Shown here one piece after another: positions 11,379-18,816 of a stretch of 64,000 bases of DNA (the stretch's first letter is position 1; each line of letters begins with the position of its first letter). This DNA comes from Spirochaetaceae bacterium. GTDB taxonomy: Bacteria; Spirochaetota; Spirochaetia; Treponematales; Rectinemataceae. Made by a program: the position numbers and the translations under genes. A model generated the notes under the pieces. That model ran no database searches. It had not been told where the DNA came from and saw only the letters and a program-made list of their open reading frames with translations. The stretch covers positions 1 through 64,000 of the forward strand of contig JANYKC010000002.1 in assembly GCA_025358255.1 (NCBI GenBank), read 5' to 3'.

Positions 11379-12211
11379 CTAGAGGATGATCCCGACGCCG
11401 ACAACGAGTTCGCAACGATTGAAAAATCGGTCTACTGACCCGGCAACATAACATCGGGCGCTCTCCCATGATTCTGGCCCGTCGCTACGGGTCAGAATCA
11501 TGGTCCCAAGCCAATGTTCGGTTGCCGGGTCAGTAAGCTGCTAAAGGGGACATGATCTCCCAGGTTCCGGTATCTGACTCCAACATTCAACGACAGGAAA
11601 AGAACTTGAGTTTCGATCCCAACATATGCATTGCCTCCGATCCCCAGGCCAGTCGAAGGATAGAAGGCGACATGCTTCCTGAACTCCTCATCGTAGGCAA
11701 ACACGCCGGTGGTATCGCTTCCTTTTCCGTTGCCTCCGCTCAAGCCATTTCGGAAGAAAAACGATGGACCGATGAGGCCAACAAGCCGGAGGGCTTTCAG
11801 GTCTGTGGACCAACCGAAGGAAAAATCGACGATGTTCCCCGAAGAAAAGCCGTATTGCTTCCAGGGTCCGGTCCCATAGATCGTAGCCGGCGTGTCTCCA
11901 TTGAAATAGCACGGACCCGACCAATCGGTGACCGCGCCTCCATCGTTCTGGTAATAGCAAAGAACGGCACCGGCATTTATGTAGGCAAAAATGCCCATCA
12001 CAAGGCCTTGCCTTTTCCCCGCGATGAGATAGTACGAGGGCGTTGGAACGCTGCCATCGCCTCCTACATCGAAGCAGACATGCTCCACTCTTGAAAACGA
12101 GGCCATTAGCCCAGCCTGGACCATCGCCTCATCCTTCGCGATATCGCTCATGCGCGTCCTCAATTGCGCTGGGGACCCAACTACCCAATTCAGCTCAAGG
12201 CGCGGAATCAT
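11379..12211 (-). pseudogene. outer-membrane-type protein, copy B, interrupted by a MITE
   Basis: The frame from ~12170 leftward (VQAGLMASFSRVEH..., PSYYLIAGKRQG, FGWSTDLKALRLVGLIGPS) is clearly the paralogue of the protein at 6490-7212. Two lesions are visible. First, the signal peptide is gone: upstream of KDEAMVQAGL the sequence no longer resembles copy A. Second, a 99-bp inverted-repeat element at 11435-11533 adds a premature stop. Removing that element plus one TA rejoins PFSSL to DRFFNRCELVVGVGIIL and the stop at 11379, matching the copy A C-terminus. Not expected to make an exported protein. Confidence 0.8.
11433..11535. mobile_element. 99-bp MITE with TA target duplication (IS630/Tc1-mariner type)
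   Basis: Terminal inverted repeats CTGACCCGGCAAC...GTTGCCGGGTCAG (11435 on, to 11533) are perfect over 13 bases and extend imperfectly. TA flanks both ends (11433-11434 and 11534-11535). The interior is a second perfect-looking inverted repeat (CCATGATTCTG/CAGAATCATGG). There is no coding capacity. TA duplication is the hallmark of the IS630/Tc1-mariner superfamily; the parent transposase is not in this window. Confidence 0.85.
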
Positions 12212-12217
12212 CAGTCA

Positions 12218-12500
12218 TGAATCCGGAATTCAGTTCCATTCGTAGCGCTTTTCGTGAAGGCATTGTCATCATCATTGGCGGCGGTCAGGCTCCAGGTCTT
12301 CTCATGGGCATTGAAGGAGGAGCAACCACGAAAGGCTTCCAACCCGAGCTCTGCACCAAGGCAAACGGGTCGTCAGCGAAGCCCCTTGCCGTGGCAAGAT
12401 TCTCGACCGCAGGGGTTGATGTCGCCGAATAGCTCACGTGGTTACAGGATGTGGCGAGGATCAGGCAGAAAACAGCAGGAAGACGTTCTTTTCAAAATGA
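12218..12500 (-). pseudogene. lipoprotein remnant, copy B
   Basis: On the minus strand this matches the first ~80 codons of the lipoprotein at 7292-8340 (LATSCNHV, then VENLATARGFADD, ALVQ, FNAHEKT in a shifted frame). A frameshift after LVQSSG and deletion of the remaining ~250 codons make it non-functional. The 10-bp repeat of copy A is absent here. Confidence 0.75.
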
Positions 12501-12524
12501 GGGCTCCTATTGAAATGACAGGGA

Positions 12525-12553
12525 ACAATAGGGGCTTTTCGCACTGCTGTCAA
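12525..12553 (-). promoter_or_regulatory. sigma70-type promoter ahead of the copy B lipoprotein remnant
   Basis: TTGACA (12553-12548), 17-base spacer, TATTGT (12530-12525) on the minus strand. It begins a few bases past the DtxR stop codon and is conserved with 8370-8398. Confidence 0.7.
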
Positions 12554-12558
12554 GTTTT

Positions 12559-12918
12559 TCATCGGCGGCAGCGCAGCGCGATGCGCGCCATCGTCTCCTC
12601 CGAGATCACGTGCTCGATGCGGCAGGCGTCCTTCTCCGCGATGTCGGGAGGGACGCCAAGGTCGTCGCGGAGGAAGGCGGTCAGTGTGTAGTGGCGTTCC
12701 CGGATGGCGGCCGAGGCCTCCTTTCCCGCAGGGGTAAGGAAGACCTCGCCGTAGCTTTCGTGCTGGATGAAGCCCCTGCGCTCGAGCTCGTGGAGGGCCA
12801 CGTGGACCGAGGGCTTGGAGACCGAGAGCGACTTCGCGATGTCGGTCACCCGGGTGACGCGGTTCTTCTCGTGAAGCAGGCTGATGGTCTCGAGGTACAT
12901 CTCCAGGCTTTCGGTCAC
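12559..12918 (-). CDS. DtxR/MntR-family metal-dependent regulator
   Basis: 119 residues. An N-terminal winged helix (ESLEMYLETISLLHEKNRVTRVTDIAKSLSVSKPSVHVALHEL, residues ~3-46) is followed by the dimerisation/metal-binding part with the family's RHYTLTAFL and DACRIEHVIS segments. The SH3-like C-terminal domain is lacking, as in MntR/IdeR-short types. These proteins repress metal-uptake genes when bound to Fe or Mn. GTG start at 12918 overlaps the TGA of the upstream lipoprotein gene (GTGA), so the two are translationally coupled. Its original downstream neighbours were the lipoprotein and outer-membrane gene, which makes them candidate targets. Confidence 0.92.
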   Translation of the reverse strand: MTESLEMYLETISLLHEKNRVTRVTDIAKSLSVSKPSVHVALHELERRGFIQHESYGEVFLTPAGKEASAAIRERHYTLTAFLRDDLGVPPDIAEKDACRIEHVISEETMARIALRCRR

Positions 12919-14069
12919 TGGGTGGCTCCTCCGGCCGCGAGGCCAAAGCGGCTCATGGCTTCGGGACGGAGCAAGCCCTGGAGGCGCCCGAAGGGAACAA
13001 TGAGGAAGAGCTCCCCCGACTCCTTGGGAGCGAGTTTTCCCGGCGCGTAATGGAAACCGATCCCCTTCGAGTAGATGAAAAAATCGGCGGATGGCTGGGG
13101 CTCGTCGGCCACAAAGCCCTCGCCCACGAGGGAGGCGGACGAGGCCAAGCCAAGCTCCTCGCGGGCGCCGGCGGCGAGGATGGCGGGCAGCTTGCCCTCC
13201 CAGCCCTCGGCAAGGAAGTCGCCGGGTCCCAGGACGCGTTGCCCAACCTCGTCGATGACGGCGTGCCGCAGGGTCTGGCCGATCTCGCCCGAGCCGGTGA
13301 AGATGCCCCGGCGCAGGGCCATGACGAGGAGGCCGCCCCCCCGATAGGTGAGTATCTGTCGCCCTTCGTAATACCAGGGATGGACTGCGGTTTCGCCCAT
13401 CTGCTTTTTCAGCTCGGCTGCCATGACCTTGTGGTCATCGAGGAATTCGTCCCTTTCCAAGGCCATGATGGCCTTGAGGGTCTTGCCGCCCTGGAAGGTC
13501 CTTCGATAGAAATCCCGGAGGGCCGGGGGGGCGGAGGGCTCGAAACCTTCGTAGATGAACCGAGTCGCCTCGCTTTCCGAGCTCGGCAGGCCCTCGCGGG
13601 TCGTGGAGCGCAGGGCGGCCAAGGAAAGCCTGTCGGTGACTGCCTTCCTGGAGGCAAGCGTGACCGGACGCGCGGCTTCATCGCCGAAAACGAGTTTCCC
13701 CTCGATGCGGGACTCGCCTCCCGCATAGGCACCCTTCAAGGCCCCGACAGGAGCCGCGGTGATGACGCCGTAAAAGCGCAAGCTGAGGCTGCCGTCCGCC
13801 TTCGCCGCTCCTTCCACGAGGCCGTAGCGCGACAGCGAGACATCCTCCCAGCTTCCGAAAACCGATTCCCTGTCCCTGGACAGGTTGAGGCGCAAGCCCC
13901 CCGCGGCCGGAGCTTCGACCGTTTCGGCAAAGGAGATGAGGCTCTCGCCATCGAGCTTGAAACCCGCTGCGCAGGATGCGAGGAGGAGGCCTGCGGCGGC
14001 GGCGGCGGCGGCGACAAAGAGGGGGAGGGAGAACAAGGCGCGCCTTGACTTGCCGAAAATGCTCTTCAT
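12915..14069 (-). CDS. lipoprotein with RsiV-like DUF3298 C-terminal domain
   Basis: 384 residues from ATG 14069 (GGAGG ten bases upstream; a TTG two codons earlier is possible). Signal peptide with lipobox LLASC at ~30. The C-terminal half carries the DUF3298/RsiV-type pattern: HPWYYEGRQILTYRGGG, the HAVIDEVGQRVL segment, then FFIYSKGIGFHYAPGKLAP and a final LFLIVPF. In RsiV this domain binds lysozyme and controls an ECF sigma factor, but here there is no anti-sigma part, so it is probably an envelope sensor or wall-binding lipoprotein. Translationally coupled to DtxR downstream. Confidence 0.75.
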   Translation of the reverse strand: MKSIFGKSRRALFSLPLFVAAAAAAAGLLLASCAAGFKLDGESLISFAETVEAPAAGGLRLNLSRDRESVFGSWEDVSLSRYGLVEGAAKADGSLSLRFYGVITAAPVGALKGAYAGGESRIEGKLVFGDEAARPVTLASRKAVTDRLSLAALRSTTREGLPSSESEATRFIYEGFEPSAPPALRDFYRRTFQGGKTLKAIMALERDEFLDDHKVMAAELKKQMGETAVHPWYYEGRQILTYRGGGLLVMALRRGIFTGSGEIGQTLRHAVIDEVGQRVLGPGDFLAEGWEGKLPAILAAGAREELGLASSASLVGEGFVADEPQPSADFFIYSKGIGFHYAPGKLAPKESGELFLIVPFGRLQGLLRPEAMSRFGLAAGGATQ

Positions 14070-14113
14070 GGACAATTCGCCTCCACTGGATGATGCCGCG
14101 ACGGTTGGATCGC

Positions 14114-14365
14114 TTATTTTCCGGCCTCCGCGAAGGCCTTGGCTAGTTGGTCGGGGCAGGAGGTTTCACTGTCCCCGCAGCGGATGCCCGCGAGACGGCG
14201 CGCGGCTTCGGCGAGGTCCATGCCTTCCACCAGGACGGAGAGCCCCTGGAGGTTTCCCGAACAGCCACCGGAGAAAAGCACCTCGCGGACCTTGCCGTCC
14301 TCGACGGTGAAAGCGACGCTTTCCGAACAGGTTCCCACGTTCTCATGCCGGTATCTCTTGACCAT
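14114..14365 (-). CDS. TSCPD-domain protein
   Basis: 83 residues, whole length matching the small TSCPD family (TIGR03905 type). The four cysteines at 13, 35, 63 and 70, including the terminal TSCPD motif at 68-72, suggest a metal site. Sequence landmarks are YRHENVGTCSE, FSGGCSGNLQG and GIRCGDSETSCPD. The same domain is found at the end of some B12-dependent ribonucleotide reductases; standalone copies have no assigned role. It stands alone upstream of the RsiV-like lipoprotein, 44 bases away. Confidence 0.9.
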   Translation of the reverse strand: MVKRYRHENVGTCSESVAFTVEDGKVREVLFSGGCSGNLQGLSVLVEGMDLAEAARRLAGIRCGDSETSCPDQLAKAFAEAGK

Positions 14366-14438
14366 GATCCGGCACTATAGCAGAGGGAGGCAGGCCCGTA
14401 AATCATCCCGCCACGCCGTCCATACTCTGGAGGTAACC

Positions 14439-14510
14439 ATGCATACCTTTTGGGGGCTTTTTCAAAAGTCGTCTGTTCCCACCAAGAGTAATGTGTTATT
14501 CTGTCACTAG
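14439..14510 (+). CDS. possible 23-codon leader peptide with consensus ribosome-binding site
   Basis: ATG 14439 follows CTGGAGGTAACC, a near-perfect Shine-Dalgarno at good spacing. The product MHTFWGLFQKSSVPTKSNVL plus three residues resembles nothing I know. It lies 120 bases ahead of the Ala-rich lipoprotein gene in a 265-base intergenic region that otherwise shows no gene. It could be a leader peptide, a small protein or chance. Confidence 0.25.
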   Translation: MHTFWGLFQKSSVPTKSNVLFCH

Positions 14511-14630
14511 GAAGTTATGCACCTTCCATTTTAGGGCGGAAGGCAAGGTCATTGCCAGAGTCCCGATACCGAAGCCCGAGCACCAAAAGCTCCATCGACA
14601 CAAGTCGATTTCTTTTGCAAAGGAGGAGCC

Positions 14631-15836
14631 ATGAAATACCGGATCAAAAACCTCGGTGTATTTTTCGCGATTGCCCTCCTGGCGGCATCATGCGCCGGGA
14701 AAGCCCCTGTCAAGACTCCCGAACCCACGCCTCAACCTATCCAGCCTGTCGTCCAGCCCGAACCGCCCAAGGTCGTGATTTCCCAGGCCGAGCTCGATGA
14801 CCTGCTCTCCCAAGTGCAAGGATTGAAGAAGCATGCCTTCGACCTCAAGCTCTATGAAGTCCTGGCTGACGCCTACAAAGGGGCCAACGATTCCTATATC
14901 GAAGCCAAGGCCGCCTATGATTCCAAGGACGCGCCCGCAGCCAAGGAAAAGCTCGGCGGCTCGATCGGCCTTTTCAAGGACCTGATCGCCAAGGGCGTCG
15001 TGGAACTGGCGTCAATGCGCCGCAAGGACGCCGACGACCTCAGGGCCGCCTCGGTGAAGGTCGGGGCGGATGTCTCGATGCCGGACCGGTTCCTACCTGC
15101 GGAAAAAGCCTACGCGGCCGGCAAGACCGCAGTGGACGCCGCCGACCACGAAGCAGCCATCGCATCCTTCGAACGTGCCCGCCTCCTGTTCGAGCTGGCA
15201 TGGAAGCGCGCGCAGGCTTCCAGCCTCAAGGAAAAGATCGCCACCCTCGACTACTCGACCTGGGATTCAGGCAATGCCGCGACCGCGGACCTTAAGTACG
15301 CCGAGGAAGACCGGCTCTTTGCCGCGGCAGGTGGCCCAGAGACCGCCGCCTCCACGACTGTCGATCCTGCGAAGTTCGCATCCGGCATCGATGCCTTGGA
15401 CGAAGCCCTCCTCCGCTACAACCTTGTGGTCCAGAAGGGCAGGACGAGCATCGCGGTCCAGAAGAAGCAGAAGACCGATGAAGCCAAGCAGAGATCGGAG
15501 ACCATCAAGGCCAACGTCGCCGCGAAGGAAGCCTACGACGCCGCCCTTTCCACCTACCAGGCTGGCGTTTCGGCCCTCGCCGCAGGTGACTACGAAATCG
15601 CCTCCAATCGCTTCGAGGAAGCCGGAGTCGTTTTCGAGAGAGCCTATGAGATAGCCGCTGACAAGAGAGCCAAGGCCGCCGCCGCCATGGAAGCCGCGGC
15701 GACAGCGGCGGACGCCAGCAGGAAAAAGGCGCAGGATGCCGATGTCCAGGTCGGCAGCGAGTCGGCGACATCGCCGGAGGCAGCCCCGGCCGAGCCGACC
15801 GATCCGGCTCCTGCCACGACCGGCACTGGCAACTAG
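14631..15836 (+). CDS. Ala-rich helical lipoprotein (TmpA-like position)
   Basis: 401 residues from ATG 14631 with AAAGGAGGAGCC upstream. Signal peptide II with lipobox LAASC at ~17-21. A Pro/Gln-rich linker follows (PEPTPQPIQPVVQPEPP), then about 300 residues of Ala/Lys/Glu-rich amphipathic helix with repeated YxxGxxAxxxxDYxxA-like units, like TPR or coiled-coil stretches, and an Ala/Pro/Thr-rich tail. It forms an operon with the LysM protein 17 bases downstream. An Ala-rich lipoprotein followed by a second Ala-rich envelope protein recalls treponemal TmpA/TmpB; I could not align them, so this is only a suggestion. Confidence 0.7.
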   Translation: MKYRIKNLGVFFAIALLAASCAGKAPVKTPEPTPQPIQPVVQPEPPKVVISQAELDDLLSQVQGLKKHAFDLKLYEVLADAYKGANDSYIEAKAAYDSKDAPAAKEKLGGSIGLFKDLIAKGVVELASMRRKDADDLRAASVKVGADVSMPDRFLPAEKAYAAGKTAVDAADHEAAIASFERARLLFELAWKRAQASSLKEKIATLDYSTWDSGNAATADLKYAEEDRLFAAAGGPETAASTTVDPAKFASGIDALDEALLRYNLVVQKGRTSIAVQKKQKTDEAKQRSETIKANVAAKEAYDAALSTYQAGVSALAAGDYEIASNRFEEAGVVFERAYEIAADKRAKAAAAMEAAATAADASRKKAQDADVQVGSESATSPEAAPAEPTDPAPATTGTGN

Positions 15837-15852
15837 GAAAAGGAGGACCAGG

Positions 15853-16836
15853 ATGAAACGCTTCTATATAGTCGTCGTGCTCGCCGCGATCGCGGGGCTC
15901 CAGCTCCTTCCTGCGCAGAGCCTTGTCGATAATTCGTATTACAAGAGGAGCCTTGAGCTCCACGCCCTGGCTACCCAGTCATTCGAGGAAGGGGACTATG
16001 ACGGCGCCGCCGACTATGCCGCCCAATCCTCCGAATACGCCAGCCTCTCCGACAAGTTCGTCGAAAAGATGCTCAGCATGTCGGCGGCCGACAAATCCAT
16101 AGCCGCGGCGAAAAACGCCAAGGCCAGGGCGGATGCGGATAACGCGGCCATCGGATGGCCGACGGAATACCAGGCCGCCGCCGATGCCTTGGGCTCCGCC
16201 CTCTCTGCCTACAAGGACGAGGATTTCGGCACCGCCAAGGCCAAGGCCGACGAATCGATGGATTCCTTTGGCAAGTTGCGTGAGACCATGGCCGCCGCCT
16301 ACCAGGCGAAGCTCGTGGCCAAGGCCAAGGCAGACGCCGAATTGGCAGCCGCCAAAAGCGCCGCCGACCAGGCCATAGCGGCCGCAAAGGCGCGCATCGC
16401 CTGGGCCGCTTCCGTCAACGCCGACAAGAATTGGCCGGCTCCTTGGGGAGTTGCCCAGAAAGAGATCGCCACCGCCCTGACCGCCTATGGCCAGGAAAAC
16501 TATCCTTCCGCCCAAAGCCACGCGGAAGCGGTGCTTGCCGCCCTCGCATCCCTGACCGGCAGCTTGCCCTTCCCTGCCGTCTATGTGGTCCGCCTCATAC
16601 CCGGACGGAGCGATTGCCTCTGGCGCATCGCCGAGTACACCTTCATCTACAACAATCCCCTCAAATGGCCCGTCATCTATGAGGCGAACAAGAAGACCTT
16701 CAAGGATCCCTCGAACCCCAACCTCATCTTCCCGGGACAGAAGCTGCAGATCCCCAACATCTCCGGCGAGACGCGAAGCGGCACTTTCGATCCCGCGAAG
16801 GTCTACGACGTCTTCCCGAACCCGAAAAAGAAATAG
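15853..16836 (+). CDS. exported Ala-rich protein with C-terminal LysM domain (TmpB-like)
   Basis: 327 residues from ATG 15853 (AGGAGGACCAGG just upstream). Signal peptide MKRFYIVVVLAAIAGLQLL then PAQS. The middle is Ala-rich helix with repeated SFEEGDYDGAADYA and YKDEDFGTAKAKADE motifs, each a TPR-like half repeat. The C-terminus (~242-300) is LysM-like: YVVRLIPGRSDCLWRIAEYT, then NNPLKWPVIYEANKKTF, then NLIFPGQKLQIP. LysM binds peptidoglycan, so the protein probably bridges the wall and the partner lipoprotein. Followed by a strong terminator. Confidence 0.85.
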   Translation: MKRFYIVVVLAAIAGLQLLPAQSLVDNSYYKRSLELHALATQSFEEGDYDGAADYAAQSSEYASLSDKFVEKMLSMSAADKSIAAAKNAKARADADNAAIGWPTEYQAAADALGSALSAYKDEDFGTAKAKADESMDSFGKLRETMAAAYQAKLVAKAKADAELAAAKSAADQAIAAAKARIAWAASVNADKNWPAPWGVAQKEIATALTAYGQENYPSAQSHAEAVLAALASLTGSLPFPAVYVVRLIPGRSDCLWRIAEYTFIYNNPLKWPVIYEANKKTFKDPSNPNLIFPGQKLQIPNISGETRSGTFDPAKVYDVFPNPKKK

Positions 16837-16854
16837 CTTCCCTTCAGGGAACAA

Positions 16855-16888
16855 CAAGGGCCGTCCTTATGGGGCGGCCCTTGTTTTT
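16855..16888 (+). terminator. rho-independent terminator after the LysM protein
   Basis: Perfect 9-bp stem CAAGGGCCG/CGGCCCTTG followed by T5 (16884-16888). The next ~220 bases up to the apeB stop show no gene that I can support. Confidence 0.9.
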
Positions 16889-17109
16889 GGCTCGCTGGAA
16901 CCTTTTTAGGACCTGGAACGCGGGGCCTGGCGGCCGAAGGCAGGCGGTGGTTCGCTTGCGCTCAACCCCCTGCCATTGGCCGCCACCCGCGGCGTTGCAT
17001 ACCCATCAAAGAACGGGGGCGGGGTTCAACCAAGGGTGGCTGGCTATCTGGACTGTCGCACCACCGTGAGGAAAGCAAGACCTTCTTGGGATGCCGCCTC
17101 TCGGAGAGC

Positions 17110-18444
17110 TTAGGGAGCGATGCCAGGGGATGCGGTGAAGGCGCGGGTGAGGACGTCGATCATGGCTTCGTGGTCGCGGGTTCCGCCGGTCTCGCGGATC
17201 GAATGCATCGAGAGGAGGGGATGGCCAATGTCGACGGTGCGGATCCCGGTGAGGGCGTTGGACATCGGGCCGATCGTGGAACCGGGGCTCATGTCGGCGC
17301 GGCTCATGAATTTCTGGCAAGGCCTGCCGGATTCCTCGCAGAGGATGCGGAAACGCGCCTCGGCCTCGGCATCGGTGGCATAGCGAAGGTTCGCGTTGAC
17401 CTTGACGGCTGGGCCGCCGTTCAGGAGGGGTGCGTAGCTTTCGTCGTACTTGTCCGCATAGGCCGGATGCCAGGCTTGCGCCACATCCACGGATAGGGAG
17501 AAAGAGGAAGCCAAGGCGCGATAGAAGCCTTCGCTGGTCGTGCCTTGGAGGGCCGCGATCCTGCCCAGGAGATCGCGGGTGAAGGAGGAATCGGCGCCCT
17601 GGCTGCTGCGGGACCCGATCTCCTCGTTGTCCAGGAAGCAGGCCACCTGGCCGTGAAGGGAGGGTTCGGCCTTGAGGAAGGCCTCGAGGATCGCATGGCA
17701 ACCGAGGAGGTCATCCAGGCGGTAGCCATTGATGAGCTCTCCTTCCTTGCCGATCACGAGCGTTTTCTGGGCGTCCACGAAATATAGGTCGGCGCCGAGG
17801 ATGGCGGCCTCTTCCACGCCGAGTTCCCCGGCCACCAAGGCGGCGATAGGCGAGCGCGGGGCCTTCCCTGGTTCATCCGCGGAGGCTCCTCCTTCCATCC
17901 CGCTCGAGCCGATGAGGACAGGTAGCTGGGTCTGGACGTTGTATTCAAAACCCTTGTTGAGGTCCCGGTTCAGGTGGATCGCGAGGTTCGGGATCACGCC
18001 CACGGGGCGGGAGAAATTGACCAGGCGGTTCTCGACCCGGCCATCGCCCGTGCGCAGCGCCACACGGCCGGCCAGGGAAAGGGGCCGGTCGAGCCATGTG
18101 GAGACGATGGGACCTCCGTAGACCTCCACAGGGGAGCGCTGCATGCCGCGCGCGGCGACAGTCTTCTCGAAGCGCAGTTTCAGGGCAGGGCTGTCGGTAT
18201 GGGCGCCTGCAAGGACAAAGCCTTCCTCCACGGGGGGTCGGAGGCCCGGCCTGAAAGCGATGAGGGCCGAGAGAGAGCGCCTGACAAAATAGAGCCTTCC
18301 CGGTTCGAGATGCCAGGCCGAGCGCTCGTCGAGGCAGAGGCCGCCCCTTGCCTCAAGGGCCGCCGCCATGTTGTCGACCGCATGGAATGCCGTCGGGGAC
18401 GCGTCCACGAGATCGCAAAGCCGCCTGATGATCGGGTCGTTCAC
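17110..18444 (-). CDS. apeB: M18-family aspartyl/leucyl aminopeptidase
   Basis: 444 residues, normal for M18. Zinc/metal ligands are recognisable: His82 and Asp84 in GAHTDSP, the DNEEIGSRSSQGA motif, the SRADMSPGST segment and the final His in TVDIGHPLLSMHS. These cytosolic tetrahedral enzymes remove N-terminal residues from peptides. GTG start at 18444 has GGAGGTAGGC upstream. It is the last gene of a leftward group, ptsI-der-merR-apeB, with only 21 bases to merR. Confidence 0.95.
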   Translation of the reverse strand: MNDPIIRRLCDLVDASPTAFHAVDNMAAALEARGGLCLDERSAWHLEPGRLYFVRRSLSALIAFRPGLRPPVEEGFVLAGAHTDSPALKLRFEKTVAARGMQRSPVEVYGGPIVSTWLDRPLSLAGRVALRTGDGRVENRLVNFSRPVGVIPNLAIHLNRDLNKGFEYNVQTQLPVLIGSSGMEGGASADEPGKAPRSPIAALVAGELGVEEAAILGADLYFVDAQKTLVIGKEGELINGYRLDDLLGCHAILEAFLKAEPSLHGQVACFLDNEEIGSRSSQGADSSFTRDLLGRIAALQGTTSEGFYRALASSFSLSVDVAQAWHPAYADKYDESYAPLLNGGPAVKVNANLRYATDAEAEARFRILCEESGRPCQKFMSRADMSPGSTIGPMSNALTGIRTVDIGHPLLSMHSIRETGGTRDHEAMIDVLTRAFTASPGIAP

Positions 18445-18465
18445 GCGCCTACCTCCGTTGTCATG

Positions 18466-18813
18466 CTAATTGCGCTTGTCGTGGCGCGGCTTGCCGCAGC
18501 GCGCGCTGGCGAGCCAGAGGGAGATCAGCTCGCCCCGGAGCTCGGCCAGGCGGGAGCGGAACTCGCCCAAGGGGCCCTCTCCCGTCCCGCCCTCCTCTAT
18601 GAGGAGCCTTCCCGCGGCCCCGATGCCCAGGCCCCGCTCGAGGGCCAGGTGCCTCAGCCGCAGGAGGAGCCTCACGTCGGAATCCGAGTACACGCGCCGC
18701 CCGAAACGGTCCTTGCGCGGGCAAAGCATCGGCGCCGCCTTTTCCCAGTGCCTGAGGGTGGAAGCGCTCAGTCCCAGGAAGGCTTCGACATCGCCGATGC
18801 TCCAGCTCGCCAC
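18466..18813 (-). CDS. MerR-family transcriptional regulator
   Basis: 115 residues. The N-terminal 70 are a MerR winged helix-turn-helix (SIGDVEAFLGLSASTLRHWEK, then FGRRVYSDSDVRLLLRLRHL). The C-terminal part is a short helix (FRSRLAELRGELISLWLAS) long enough for a dimer coiled coil but with no effector domain. The single Cys at ~104 and His/Lys tail (CGKPRHDKRN) could bind a metal, but that is speculative. Starts with GTG three bases after the der stop codon, inside the ptsI-der-merR-apeB group. Confidence 0.9.
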   Translation of the reverse strand: MASWSIGDVEAFLGLSASTLRHWEKAAPMLCPRKDRFGRRVYSDSDVRLLLRLRHLALERGLGIGAAGRLLIEEGGTGEGPLGEFRSRLAELRGELISLWLASARCGKPRHDKRN

Positions 18814-18816
18814 GGG

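Larger units (their letters stand above)
11204..12650. repeat. tandem segmental duplication, copy B (decayed)
   Basis: Same order as 6313-8500: MFS end, terminator, outer-membrane protein, lipoprotein, DtxR. Here only DtxR is intact. The outer-membrane gene lost its signal peptide and carries a MITE, and the lipoprotein is reduced to its first ~80 codons with a frameshift. The right limit is where copy A's DtxR fragment ends. Confidence 0.8.

Noticed and set aside
14631-16836. Firm naming of the pair as tmpA/tmpB
   Set aside because: Layout and Ala-rich character fit, but I could not recall enough aligned sequence to be sure, so no symbol is given.
16889-17109. Gap between the terminator and apeB
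   Set aside because: No ORF with a plausible start, no RNA-like structure and no promoter that I could support.
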